DNA from: Siphonodentalium dalli
Lineage: Eukaryota > Mollusca > Scaphopoda > Gadilida > Siphonodentaliidae
DNA length: 64,000 nucleotides
Direction of reading: 5' to 3'
Assembly: GCA_032622095.1 (NCBI GenBank)
Contig: CP136069.1
Location: 86,824,958-86,888,957 of the forward strand
Shown: in pieces, positions 11,640 to 23,162 of the stretch
Position numbering within the stretch: the stretch's first letter is position 1
How the letters are laid out: each line of letters starts with the position of its first letter
The notes under the pieces: model-generated
Told to the model about the DNA's origin: nothing
Databases searched by the model: none
The model's input: the letters and a program-made list of their open reading frames with translations, nothing else
Made by a program: the position numbers and the translations under genes

Positions 11640-12660
11640 ATTTCAGCGCACCACACGACTCGCTCAGCAACTACAACTACAAAACATTAAGGGGACACAT
11701 CGGGACTCTCCCATACCCCGTATTAAAGCTCGTGGGCTCTTCCCCATACAACATTCATTCAATTCAATTCAACTTTTGCCGGGTTCAGACATGACGATTT
11801 TCTATGTTCAGATATCCTCACAACAACAAATCGTGGGATGAAGGAGAAGATCACTCGATCTTTTCGACCATCCCGGGCGCTTCGCGCCCACCCTATGTCT
11901 CTCGGCTCGTGCTGAGCTCAATCAAACTTGATCACTGCCTGACCTGGAATTTACACCGGTCAGGCAGCCAGGCTGATCTGTTTTTGACATACCGCGGGTT
12001 ACACTGACACGGTCCTTATCAGGACCATCTGTCGGCCGTAACCCGGTTGCTGGAGACCACCAGCAACCTGGGGATCGAGGAGAGAGGAGGCGGAGGAAAA
12101 GAAGAACCCCTCCAAAAGAAGAAGGGATTCCGAGGTCCAAGTTGAGACAGGGGAGAACCGAGAGACGCCCAGCCACCCCACTTGGCCTCCGTCGTTGATA
12201 CCACCAACAGACACAGGGAAGCCGACGACACCCCGGATGTTCCTGACGTCGTCATTGAGGCCAGCGGAGACATGGACGCCGATGTTACCACCCGGACGTC
12301 CCTGCCGCCGACTTCGAAGTGATGCTGGACTCACCATCAGAACCAGCACATGCACTCCCGATGGAGACTTCTAACTACACCAGAGGACGCCGGATTACAT
12401 CGGCCCGGAGTCCTCGGCCGATGCAGCTCCATCAACAACTCCACCAACAGCAGAGGATCCACCTATTCTGCTGCTGAGACAAATGACATCCTCATATCAG
12501 CGCTGGAGTTGATGCCCAACTCCGAAGGACTGAAAGCACAATTCTAACAACTGTTTCCTGCCGCCTCCAGCTTTCAACTGACAACATCAGCAGCAGCAAC
12601 AACAACAACAACACCAGCAACAACATCAGCCGAGAGATCTGTGCACACTCCATAGTACTC
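11640..12660. other. GC-rich, coding-like but broken segment, possible decayed retroelement
   Basis: Composition changes sharply from the AT-rich surroundings to GC-rich, with codon-like periodic text and a CAGCAGCAACAACAACAACA run at 12584-12620. Moderate open frames exist (+ strand 12350-12547; - strand 11922-12355), but each is short and none matches a family I know. A basic stretch resembling EEKKNPSKRRRDSEV can be read on the + strand near 12075-12140, of the type found in LINE ORF1 or gag proteins. It is best viewed as a mutated remnant. Confidence 0.35.
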
Positions 12661-12879
12661 AAGTGCAAGACTATGAGTATCCACTAGCCATCCGTATGGA
12701 TATATTAGTAAAAGTAATCAAAAAGTAATCATGGAAGTGTCAATGACACTGTAGCTCAACTTGGATAGGGAATAATTTAATGTATTACACTCAATGCAGC
12801 GATTAGGAATGCAGAAAGTTGAAATGTCTAAGTAATACTAGATTATCAACATGAAGAGATATATATATATAACAGTAAA

Positions 12880-14915
12880 ATCCAAGATGGTTGCTGGCGG
12901 CTATGTTTTCCAATATAATTCAAAAACATTTGATAGCTTCCATCTAGTAAGATCAATATGAAGATCAATATGAAGTCTGGAGATGATCGGATGAGGGAAG
13001 TGGACTGCAGGGTGGGCCAAAGGATTTAGTCATTCAAAAAGTAAAATCCAAGATGGCTGACACGTTTTAAGGCCAACTAACCCTAAAATGACTCGTTTCC
13101 TATCTACGTCCCAATGTCAACGGCCATGACAAATTTCATGATGATCCGACTAAAGGTACTAATACGACCTGTAGCCCGTGCCAAAGGATTCAGTCATGCA
13201 AAGAGTAAAATCCACCAAAGGTGATGATCTGACCAAAGGTACGACCTGTAGCCTGTGTGAAAGGATTTAGTCATGCAAAGAGTAAAATCCAAGATGGCTG
13301 ACAGCGGCCATGTTTTCTGGCCGAACGACCCCAAAATTACTCGTTCTTATCTACATGTCAATATTAACATCCATGACACATTTCATGATGATCAGACGAA
13401 CAGTACCACCTGTAGCCCGTGCTAATGGATTGAATTTTGAAATCCAAGATGGCTGCTGGCAGCCATGTTTTTTGTCCGAATGATCCCAAAGGGACTCGTT
13501 CCCATCTACATTCTAATTTCAACAGCCATGACAAATTTCATGATGATCAGACTAAATGTACGACCTGTAGCCCGTGCTAAAGGATTTAGTCATACAAAGA
13601 GTAAAATCCAAGATGGCTGCTGGTGGCCATGTTTTTTGGCCGAATCACCTAAAAATGGCTCGTTCACATCTACATGTTAACATCCATGTCGAATTTTATT
13701 ATGATCCGTCCAAAGGTACGACATGTAGCCCGTGCCAAAGGATTTAGTCATGCAAAGAGTAAAATCCAAGATGGTTTCCGGCGGTCATGTTTTTTGGCCG
13801 AATGACCCCAAAATTACTCGTTCCCATCTAAATGTCAATATTAACATCCATGACAAATTTCATGATGATCAGACGAACAGTACTCTTCATGACATGATGA
13901 TCAGACTAAAGGTACGACCTGTAGCCCGTGCTAAAGGAGTTAGTCATACAAAGAGTAAAATCCAAGATGGCTGCTGGCGGCCATGTCTTTTGGCCGAATG
14001 ACCTAAAAAATGACTCGTTCCCATCTACATGTCATTGTTAACATCCATGTCAAATTTTATTATGACCCGTCCAAAGGTACGACCTGTAGCCCGTGCCAAA
14101 GGATTTAGTCATGCAAAGAGTAAAATCCAAGATGGTTGCCGGCGGCCATGTTTTTTGGCCGTATGACCCCAAAATTACTCGTTCCCATCTACATGTCAAT
14201 ATTAACATCCATGACAAATGTCACGAAGATCCGACGAACAGTACGACCTATAGCCCGTGCTAATGGATTGCATTTTGAAATCAAAGATGGCCACTGGCAG
14301 TGGCAGCCATGTTTTTTGTCCGAGTGACCCCAAAATGACTCGTTCCCATCTACATTCCAATTTCAACAGCCATGACAAAATTCATGATGATCAGACTAAA
14401 GGTACGATCTGTAGCCCGTGCTAAAGGATTTAGTCATACAAAGAGTAAAATCAAAGATGGCTGTTGGTGGCCATGTTTTTTGGGCAAATGACCCCAAAAT
14501 GACTCGTTCCCATCTACATATCATTGTTAACATCCATGACAAATTTTATGATGATCCGACCAAAGGTACAACCTGAAGCCCGTGCCAAAGGATTTAGTCA
14601 TGCAAAGAATAAAATCCAAGATGGCTGCTGGTGGCCATGTTTTTTGGCCGAATGACCCCAAAATTACTCGTTCCCATCTATATGTCAATATTAACATCCA
14701 TGACAAATTTCATGATGATCAGACGAACAGTACGACCTGTACGTAGCCCGTGCTAATGGATTGAATTTTGAAATCCAAGATGGCCGCTGGCAGCCATGTT
14801 TTTTGACCGAATGACCCCAAAATGAATCGTTCCGGTCTAAATGTTGATGTCAACAGCTATGACAAATTTCATAATGATCCGACCAAAGGTACGACCTGTA
14901 GCCTGTATTGTTGAC
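12880..14915 (+). repeat. ~160-base satellite array, about 12 copies
   Basis: The unit includes GTAAAATCCAAGATGGCTGC, GGCCATGTTTTTTGGCCGAA, TGACTCGTTCCCATCTACAT and GGTACGACCTGTAGCCCGTG. Successive units start near 13043, 13284, 13443, 13603, 13761, 13957, 14122, 14279, 14447, 14611 and 14773; most spacings are 157-168 bases, some longer through insertions. Several frames stay open across a unit because the unit length varies, but similarity between copies is at DNA level and no protein is recognisable. Confidence 0.9.
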
Positions 14916-14929
14916 GAATCACGCACACA

Positions 14930-15040
14930 TGCACACCCTCTCACACACACACACACACACCCTCTCACTAGCACACACGGACGAAGGACGACAAAGCCAT
15001 GGCAATAGCTCAAACTTTACAAAGTAAAGTTGAGCTAAAA
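14930..15040 (+). repeat. CA microsatellite and terminal hairpin following the satellite
   Basis: An (AC)n run (about 14941-14960) is followed by GCCATGGCAATAGCTCAAAC and a hairpin AGCTCAAACTTTA / TAAAGTTGAGCT (15007-15036). Core repeats, microsatellite, then a hairpin fit a helitron-like, pearl-type element. Confidence 0.55.
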
Positions 15041-15190
15041 ATGTAATCATGATTACAGGTACATTTGAAAGTAATCGATTACGATTACTTGTAATAAAAA
15101 AATGTCATGATTACTGATTACTTATTACAGACGATTACTCTAAACTAATATATGTAATCAATTACTTTGATTACGATTACGATTAAATTT
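15040..15190. repeat. ATTAC-rich imperfect repeat, right
   Basis: Repeated GTAATCGATTACGATTACTT-type motifs, directly after the hairpin at 15007-15036. With 10085-10245 it brackets a 5-kb block. Confidence 0.75.
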
Positions 15191-15339
15191 TTGCTTTCCG
15201 TCGCTTACAGTTTTGCAATGTATCGATCCTTGGTGATTAATTCAATATGTATTGCTCAGAAACGTCACACAAAAGCATGCAAATTCCGATTTGGGACCTT
15301 CACTTACAGTAAAGTATACATTATTAACAGAGACGTGGC

Positions 15340-16050
15340 GACAGGGGGGTTTGGGGGTGTCTCAACTATTGGAAATTTCATACCTGCCAAAACATTAGTT
15401 GGAAATTTAACACCAACAATATAGGTTGAAAATGTACTTGTAGTTTGATTTTCAAACAATTTATTGGGGGGAATTAATTGTTTTTGGACCTATATTTGCA
15501 TATTTTCCTGTTTTTGGTCAAAATTTTGGACTGAGATGGTCATCAGTTTCCAACCTTGGGGGGGGGGGGGGTGACAGGTTGGAAATTTCCAACACTTGGA
15601 AAGCTTGTGTCCTGGTCCCTCCCCCGTGGCCAGTCAAAAACTGCTAATTAATTTAAGAAAACAATAGTGTCACACATTTGGTACTGTCATTGGAACCGTA
15701 ATTACGTCATCAGTTGGAAATTGTCCAACCTAAGTGCGATTTTCTTGTTCAGATTTCAAAATTTTCGCACACCGGGCCGAACCATGGTCGGCCCGGTGTG
15801 CCATTGTCCACCCCCTGTGGCCAATACAAAACTGCTATTATAATTAGTTTAACAAAACAATATTTTACTACATTTGGTAAAACTTGTGGACTGAAATGGT
15901 CATCAGTTTGAGAATTTTCCAACCTGAGGGGGAGAATGAAGAAGCTTCAGTTGAGGCCAGTCTAGATGCTGGGATCTGCGATTTTCTTGTATAATTTTCA
16001 AAATTTTCGCACATCTGGCCGAACAAACCATGGTCAGCCCGGTGTGTCCT
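15340..16050. repeat. Dispersed repeat rich in TTGGAAATTTCCAAC motifs
   Basis: Several copies of TTGGAAATT and its complement, plus GACTGAGATGGTCATCAGTT twice (15530 and 15889) and the hairpin CACACCGGGCCGAACCATGG...CGGCCCGGTGTG (15767-15802). The related text CAGTTGGAAATTTCCAA-type recurs at 40850-41160 and 46700-46990. G-runs interrupt it. Confidence 0.55.
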
Positions 16051-16924
16051 GGTCTCTTTAGAATTTATGCAATTTTTCAGGTTAAAATATCTGAATGTTC
16101 ACATACCGGGAATATGGAACCATGGTTTGTTGTGAATATATAGGATATAGGATATTATAGGCCTGAACACTGAGCTGCAAGGGGGTGCAAATGGACTCAT
16201 GCAAAACTTGTGTTTGGTCTGATTCTGATTCAGGAGGGGGGGGTGCAGTTGGAATTTCCCAAGGTGGACACCCCCCAACGGAGACCCTATATATATAGCC
16301 ACGTAACAGATAGTAACTAAGAAATATATTCTCCGCGTTATTTTTTTCGACTTTATGAGGTTCCCTGTCAAAAGTTATGAATTCGATCAGCATATTGATG
16401 TGATATGATATACCTAGTTTTTATTTTTATTTTCAAATTTTCTGTTAAACAAAATGTTTCTTTATGATTTGCAACATGCAGGTCGTGCCAAGTATTTGTT
16501 CGGGGTCACAATCTGGAACAACGATGAATTATGAATGCAGCAAGCGGAGCTGATAACTCACACCTGTATCACTCAATATACTGCTATATTTACTATAGAT
16601 TTCATTATACAATGTTTATTTCCATGTATGGATCAAAATTGATGATATATTTTGAAAAAAAATTGTCACAGTGTGAGGGAAAAAAAACTTGCGAAAAAAA
16701 GAAAGATTTTGGAGCTGATGACCCACCCACTTCTGCGTCCGGAACTTTTTCCGCCACCCCTCCCTGCGTCAACGGTTGATAACTATAAATTATGGTCTTG
16801 ATATATCAACCTATTTTGATTTCGAGAACGCGAATCACTACTCTATAGCTAGTTTTAGCTATACGCATGTTAGTTATTATACCTGTTCCTTGTATAATAA
16901 TGTACTTCACTGTACATATAATTT

Positions 16925-17175
16925 TGAATGAAAGGGGAATAAATATATCTTGAGTTATTCCCCTCCATTGAAAAAACACACATTTTAGTACAATCCAGAC
17001 AGCTGATCCAGATGACAAAAACACGTTGGTATAAGTCAATAAAAACACGTTCACAGTTTATTACACTCGATAAGTTGATAATACAATGTTTTGGAGTTTC
17101 CTCTTTCAAATGGTATATAATATGGCATATATTTTATATATGTGATCTGGGGGTTAGAAAATTAAGTGGGATGGG
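16925..17175 (-). repeat. Dispersed repeat, reverse partner of 56810-57110
   Basis: Its complement matches 56810-57110 in order: CCCACTTAATTTTC, CCCCAGATCACATATATAA, CATATTATATACCATTTGAA, AAACATTGTATTATCAACTT and GAGTTATTCCCCTCCATTGA. No coding content. Confidence 0.7.
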
Positions 17176-17410
17176 GCTGGATGGATCCTATATGGTAGCG
17201 ACTCTGATTTCGCTTATATGATCTCTACGAGTGTCTGAACATTATTATGAGTCTCTTTAAATATTATTAGACTGTATAAAATTTGTGGAGGTACGAACTC
17301 AGTATGAGTGTTCATTGCTTCAGATTTACTTGCTTTGAACAGTGAACGTGAACACAATCTAATTATAGTGAATTCGCATGTAGTATATGCACAAGCATGC
17401 GTATGGTTAG

Positions 17411-17471
17411 ACGCCACAACCGTCCGATCTCGCTACTCTCATCAAGAAGCGAGATCGGACGGTTGTGGCGT
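17411..17471. repeat. Perfect 24-base inverted repeat (hairpin)
   Basis: ACGCCACAACCGTCCGATCT + CGCT (17411-17434) is exactly complementary to 17448-17471, with a 13-base loop. A second perfect 13-base pair hairpin, CCAGTGATATTGT / ACAATATCACTGG, follows at 17540-17567. The GC-rich stem stands out from the AT-rich surroundings. Confidence 0.9.
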
Positions 17472-17563
17472 ACATGTATCTAGCGTATATATATGGTTAG
17501 ACTATAGCGTATGGTATCACAACAAGCACTGTGTATGAACCAGTGATATTGTTTACAATATCA

Positions 17564-17660
17564 CTGGTAGGAACTGTTACTTAGGAAATCGTTCTATCGC
17601 CGGTTTGTGATGGTTCTTGACTGATTTGTGACGGTTCTTGCTGATCGAAATTATACATTT
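17564..17660 (+). repeat. Dispersed repeat, end related to 28030-28115 in reverse
   Basis: It shares TAGGAACTGTTAC, GGAAATCGTTCT, ATCGCCGGT, TGTGATGGTTCTTG and CTGATTTGT with the complement of 28030-28115, in the same order. The following text (to about 18180) resembles no gene. Confidence 0.6.
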
Positions 17661-18504
17661 TCACGACTTTTTGACAGTTAAAACGCAATTTTGAGGCATC
17701 TAGGTGATAATTCGATTAGTTATTTTCAATCCCATCACAATCTGTGTCACCAATGAGCGTGTTAAGAACGAAACTTTCATTGTGCGAGTCATAACAACGA
17801 CAAAATTCACGAATTTTGATAATTGTTTGGGATCTCTCCTGATCGAGTCGGTTCTCTCCCCATTTAATCGTTCTATACGGGTAAAACTATGGCTAATATT
17901 TGCCATGTTACATGGTTCAAACTGCCGATTTTGTGAAAGTATACAAAGATAAACACAACAAACTAGTTAAACTATGCATTAAGTTGAAATTTGCACAACT
18001 TGTCATTAATTTCGATGAATTACACTGCCTTTCTATGCTTATTCAATAACCTGTGTTACGCCTATCAAAATTCACAAAGTCGACAGCTAGTTTGAAAAAT
18101 AGCGCGTTTTGCAGGCCAAAAATGTCCATGAGTCAATAGCCGGTTAACAATAGTTAAATTTCATAGCGCTGGACTTCGGAAAGCATGATGACCGTAGACG
18201 GGATATATAGAGTTATCTGTCTTGTATTTTATTACCGCCACGCCAGTGGGTGTACACTGGTGTTGAGTTTCTTATGTTTGAGCGGACGATCGATAATCCT
18301 CTGGGCGAATCATTCGGCAAACCTCGTCAGATTCCGTCACCGTTTCGCAGAGGTCACAGGTCGAGGAGTTCAGAATGTGGGCGAATGTATTATGGTTAGG
18401 TATTTCGTACTTGAGATAAACCGTTCCGATAGTGACGATAGTCCAACAAAGATTAACACATGTGTTCACGTCACCGGTGTAATTGTGGAGACATGTTTCT
18501 ATTA

Positions 18505-18620
18505 TGAAGGTTCGCTATCCCGAATGTCCACTATTCCAAAGGTTCTCTATTCTGAATACTTGCTATTTCGAAGGTTCACTATTCCGAAGGTTCGCTATTC
18601 CGAAGGTTTTTGTTATTTTT
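18505..18620 (+). repeat. 16-18 base tandem repeat (GGTTCGCTATTCCGAA), first array
   Basis: About six imperfect copies, followed by TTTTTGTTATTTTTAGGTTA and a block shared with 19140-19270. This produces the repetitive C-terminus of a spurious 145-residue frame. Confidence 0.8.
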
Positions 18621-19029
18621 AGGTTAATTCTATATTCTAAAGTATTGAGAGGGTTCATTATCACGAAGATTCCTTTTATGGAGTGTGTGCTCACATCCGA
18701 ACTGATCCTGCGCGCACACCGATACAGATACAGGAGGAAACAACTTAGAACATTAAATGTGATTTTGTTTTGTTTTCGCGGGTTTTCTTGAGATTTAATG
18801 TGATTACGTGGGCCCATACCTTTGAATTCTTGGCATATAATATACGAATGGTGTGGTATATATGGACCATCCAGCATTGGGACATGACACAGGTACAGTT
18901 GATTTAAGTACTGTTCTGTTCGGGCTCCAATTTGGGCTTCAATATTTTAAGGGCCAAATTTAGAATTTTATGGGCCCATACCTTTGAACTCTGGACATAA
19001 AATATGAATATTGGGGGGCATTTCTCTAG

Positions 19030-19290
19030 TCTGAAGGTTCAATATCCCGAAGGTACACTATTCCAAAATTTCTCTGAATGTTCGCTATTCCGAAGGTTCA
19101 CCAATCCGAAGGTTCGTTATTCCGAAGGTTCTCTATTCTAATGGTTTTTTTGTTATTTTAAGGTTAATTCAGTTTCTAATGTATTGAGAGGGTTCATTAT
19201 CACGAAGATTCTTTTTATGAAGGAAATAACTTAAAACATTAAATGTGTTTTTGTTTTGTTTTCGCGGGTTTTCTTGAGTTTAATGTCATT
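19030..19290 (+). repeat. GGTTCGCTATTCCGAA tandem repeat, second array, and shared flank
   Basis: A second array (19030-19145) and the same downstream block, GAGAGGGTTCATTATCACGA, then TTTGTTTTGTTTTCGCGGGT. With 18505-18810 it forms a direct repeat of a larger unit spaced about 520 bases apart. Confidence 0.75.
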
Positions 19291-19789
19291 ACGTATGACC
19301 TTATTTCTCATTACATATTCACGCCAAGCAGCCCACACAATTGCTATGTTCCCTGCGATTTAATGTCATTACGTGTGACCTAATATCTCAATAATCTGAA
19401 ACAAGAGTACGCCTGCTAAAGGCGAATTATTACAGCGGGGCTATAACGCTCAATGAATGCTGGAGGCTATAACAAACTGCGCAGCAGGATATCGCTGAAT
19501 AGACGAGTATGAGATGGGCCTAACTGCAATTGTGACTTTGTTTAAAGGCCCACTTAATTTTGGAGTCATTCATTTTTGTTATAGTATATACGGTTTTAAT
19601 AACAATTTATGCCATAAAATTTGAATAAAATACTCTAATTCATCACCATTTGAAACGCAGAATACTTCTATCTCCTAGTTTGAAACACCTTTTTAAAAAC
19701 CGCGACAAGTCGTGTGTCGTATATCTAGCAATTAGCAACTAACATGTCCTCTTCGACTTTCCATAGATTTCAACGTAATTTAATACTTA

Positions 19790-20200
19790 GTGGTATTTGT
19801 GTCCGGGAAGTGTTTGGACGGGTCAAATCGTGACCCCGACCTGATCTTGACCTTTAAAATTGTCAATGCAACTTCAATTTGGGTAAAACGGACGAATTTC
19901 GGCGAAATTTGATACCTAGGGATACTTTTGTCCGGGGAGTGTTTTGACCTTGACCTCGCTCAGTCAAATCCTGACATCGGAGTGACCTTGACCTTCAATA
20001 TGGTCAATCCAAGGTCAAATCTGGTAAAACGGATGGATTTCGACGAAATTTGATACATATGGGTACTTTTGTCGGGGGAGTGTTTTGGACGGGTCAAATC
20101 ATGACCCTGACTTTCGAAATAGTCAATTCAAGGTCAAATCGCGCCTTTCTCCGGAAATCTGATGGGAAGCAGCCCGGACGAAGTCGGGCCCATCAGCTTG
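19790..20200 (+). mobile_element. Helitron-like tandem-repeat element, 3' hairpin visible
   Basis: About three copies of a ~125-base unit with GACGGGTCAAATC, GACCTTGACC, GGTAAAACGGA and TTTCGGCGAAATTTGATACC. It is followed by the hairpin GCCCGGACGAAGTCGGGC (20173-20190) and then CATCAGCTTG. A short GC hairpin shortly before a CTAG/CTTG-like end is a helitron 3' feature. The 5' end is not clear. Confidence 0.5.
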
Positions 20201-20310
20201 TGTAATAAAGAAGACAGTTTGAAGAATGTAATGTATAACACGAGAAACGGGAAAACTTGAAATATGGAAGTATGCAAATTTCCCACATAAAATTTGAAAG
20301 CTACTTTATA

Positions 20311-20344
20311 GTATAATTATATTATCTATATCTATATTTGCGAA

Positions 20345-20375
<31 letters not shown>

Positions 20376-23162
20376 GTTCTATAGAAATTCACAGGGGACC
20401 ATCTAGGTGATGCCAAAGGGGTCTACTAGGAGTAGCTTTTTACGAGAAAGATAATGGTCGGGGTTATAATTGTCTAAAGTGACGCCGTTGTTGTCAGGGA
20501 CAGAAAAGGGGGAGGGGCAGAAAAAAAATTGTCGCCGATTGCCATCAAACTTATATATAATCATCCCCATAATATGAGGAATCTAATGTCGTGGTTTAAT
20601 TATGGAAAACGTCACGCCGTTCGCGTCAGGGGTGACCGGAAAGGGGGGGGGCAGATTTTTTCTCTCTCGCCGATTGCCACGAAACTTACTTATAATCATC
20701 ACCATGATATGAAGAATCCAACGGTGTGGTTTAAATATGTCAAATGTGGCGTCGTTTGAGTCAGGGGTGAACGGAAGGGGAGAGGGGCACCAAAATTGAT
20801 AAAACTAATTTTAGCGCCAATTTCCACCAAATTGATATATATTCTTCTTCATGATACAAGGAATCTAATTGTGCGATTTAACAACGCCAAACTGTTGTTT
20901 TTGGATGAGAGATTGGGAGGGGTGGGCACTAAATTTGATAATAAGTCGCCGATTGCCACCACACTTATACAAAATCATCCCCACGGTATGAGGAATCTAA
21001 TGTTGTGGCTTTTATCTGTCAAATGTGGCCTCATTCGAGTCAGGGTTGCATTGAAAGGGACAGGGGCACCAAATTAAATGATGCACAATTGTTTTAGCGC
21101 CAATTTCCACCAAAATTGATACACGTTCTTATCCATGATACGAGGAATCTAATCGTGATTTAAAGACGCCATAGTGGTGCTGTTTGGGTGAGAGATGGAG
21201 AGGGGAGGGATTGGCACCAAATTTGATAAAAAAAATTGTTTAGTCGCCGATTATTACCAAACTTATAAACAATCTTCTCCATGATATCAGAAGTGTAATC
21301 GTGTGGTTTAAGGATGTCACAAGTGGGGCCATTCGAGTCAGTGGTGTATAGAGATGAGAGGGACACAAAAAATTATATCTATATGTTTAGTGCCGATTTC
21401 CACCAGATTGAAACATATTCTTCTCCGTCATACGAGGAATCTTATCGTGTGGTTTAGATATACCAAATTGGTGCCCTATGGGTGAGAGATATGGGGACCT
21501 TAAATTTGATACGAATTTGTATACTCGCCAATTTTCACCAATTTCATATATATGCATCTCTAATCTCTATTGAGTCTTAGTGTGTGTAGCTTGAGTCCGA
21601 AATAGGGACGGGAGGGTCACCAAAACTGATACAAAATATTTTTAGTACCAATTACCATCAAATTCAGGCACGTTCTTCTCAAATGATACAAGAAATAAAA
21701 TCGTGCTGTCTGTCTGTCTTTTTTTCTGTCTGTGTGCGTTCTATATATAACTTCACGGTACAATCGAGATGGCACCAAGGCGTTCTAAGAGGGGTAACTT
21801 TTTACAAGGAAGATAATGGTGCGGGTTAAAATTTTCTAAAATGACGCTGTTGGTGGGAGGGGAAATTAAAAAAATATGGTGAAATAGTTTTGTCGCTGAT
21901 TTCCACCAAACGAATACATAATCACCTTCGCAATATGGTATTGTTCGAGTCAGCGTTGCATCAACAATTGATTTAATAAACCAAATTCCACCAAATTCAT
22001 ACACGTTTTTCTCTAATGATATACCATGAATTAAATCACATTTGGTGTCGTTTGCGTCACGGATGGCGAGCGGATATGCACTATCATTGATAAGATTGCT
22101 ATTCGCCGATATCCACATATAAGTTATATACAGTCACCAGGCCATCTCCATATCATTTTAAGTAGTTGGGCGTTCACATTTCACAACCCCGACATATGGT
22201 GACCCACATAAGTCACTTGAACAATTATATCTTCTTAACAGTCATATTTATATGGGAATGGCAATCAAGGCATTCACACAATGAGCTAGCAAAAAGAGAT
22301 AACTAGAAGAAGCATTAAACGTATATTTATCATTCTATTGAAGAGATACATATATTCGTGCAAACTGAGAGACCTCGAACCGTCAGAGGATTGCAAATAT
22401 ATAATAACAAAAATTAGTCTGTTCCATTCAATACAGTTTCCACAAAAAGTTACAATTTGTCAAGAGATATGGAAGGCCTGTTCAAAAATAGTGGTCACAG
22501 TGTGCAGTCAAATATAGTTTCTTCTGATATACAAGAAAATGCAGTTAGTAGAACAAGACTTTTCAGGATCCTACCAATACTGACATCTGACAAGGGTTTT
22601 AGAACAGACTCATCGACTGACATTAACAACTCAAAATCTCGCTCTGTGCCTGGGACATGTAGCTGATATATATGCGCAGCAATATTTCGTTTAAACTAAG
22701 AATATTTAGCCAATATATAGCACCATGAACAGAGGAGCACCTGGAAATTTCTTTGAAACATCTGTATCTTCATGGAGATATGATAGCCAGGTGTCCTCAA
22801 GATCTTAGTCCAACCAACTAGATTGATTGATACATCTCAATATGCAAAACCCAATTATCATCTTTTATCGAACTAATGTGTTTATGATGTTCATGTATCA
22901 TATTATAACGTCTAATGTATACGCAGTTGTAAATAAATAAATACTTCATTACTGGTGGAACGGATTAATCGCGATAAACAATGACAATTGGCAAGGTGAG
23001 CCACTACTTATATTCCATGACTGTAATAATCATGTTTTGTGATGCTATTTGAATATACAATTTATGAGAAAACGTATAACACTTTAAGCAAGAGCATTCT
23101 CTATTCCCAACAAATATCCACGGCATACATTAACCTGGGCAACGCCGGGTAACCCTGCTAGT
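20311..23162 (+). mobile_element. Two adjoining helitron-like tandem-repeat elements
   Basis: A (TCTG)n run (20345-20375) opens a head sequence that recurs at 21697-21830 (TGTTCTATAGAAATTCACAG-like, then AGATAATGGTCGGGGTT). Each head is followed by ~145-base units containing TCGCCGATTGCCACCAAACT and ATATGAGGAATCTAATG, many between 20530 and 21700. The end near 23133-23162 has hairpin ACCTGGGCAACGCCGGGT, then AACCCTG and CTAGT, the classic helitron hairpin-CTAG(T) terminus. Frames inside are repeat-derived. Confidence 0.6.

Noticed and set aside
13465-14327. Series of similar 60-90 residue frames in the 12.9-14.9 kb satellite
   Set aside because: They are the same satellite unit in different frames; stops and frame change between units.
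12880-14915. CRISPR-like spaced repeats
   Set aside because: The units are ~160 bases with sequence similarity throughout and no unique spacers; this is eukaryotic satellite DNA.
18185-18622. 145-residue + strand open frame
   Set aside because: Its C-terminal third is the GGTTCGCTATTCCGAA minisatellite, there is a competing minus frame, and no family motif is seen.
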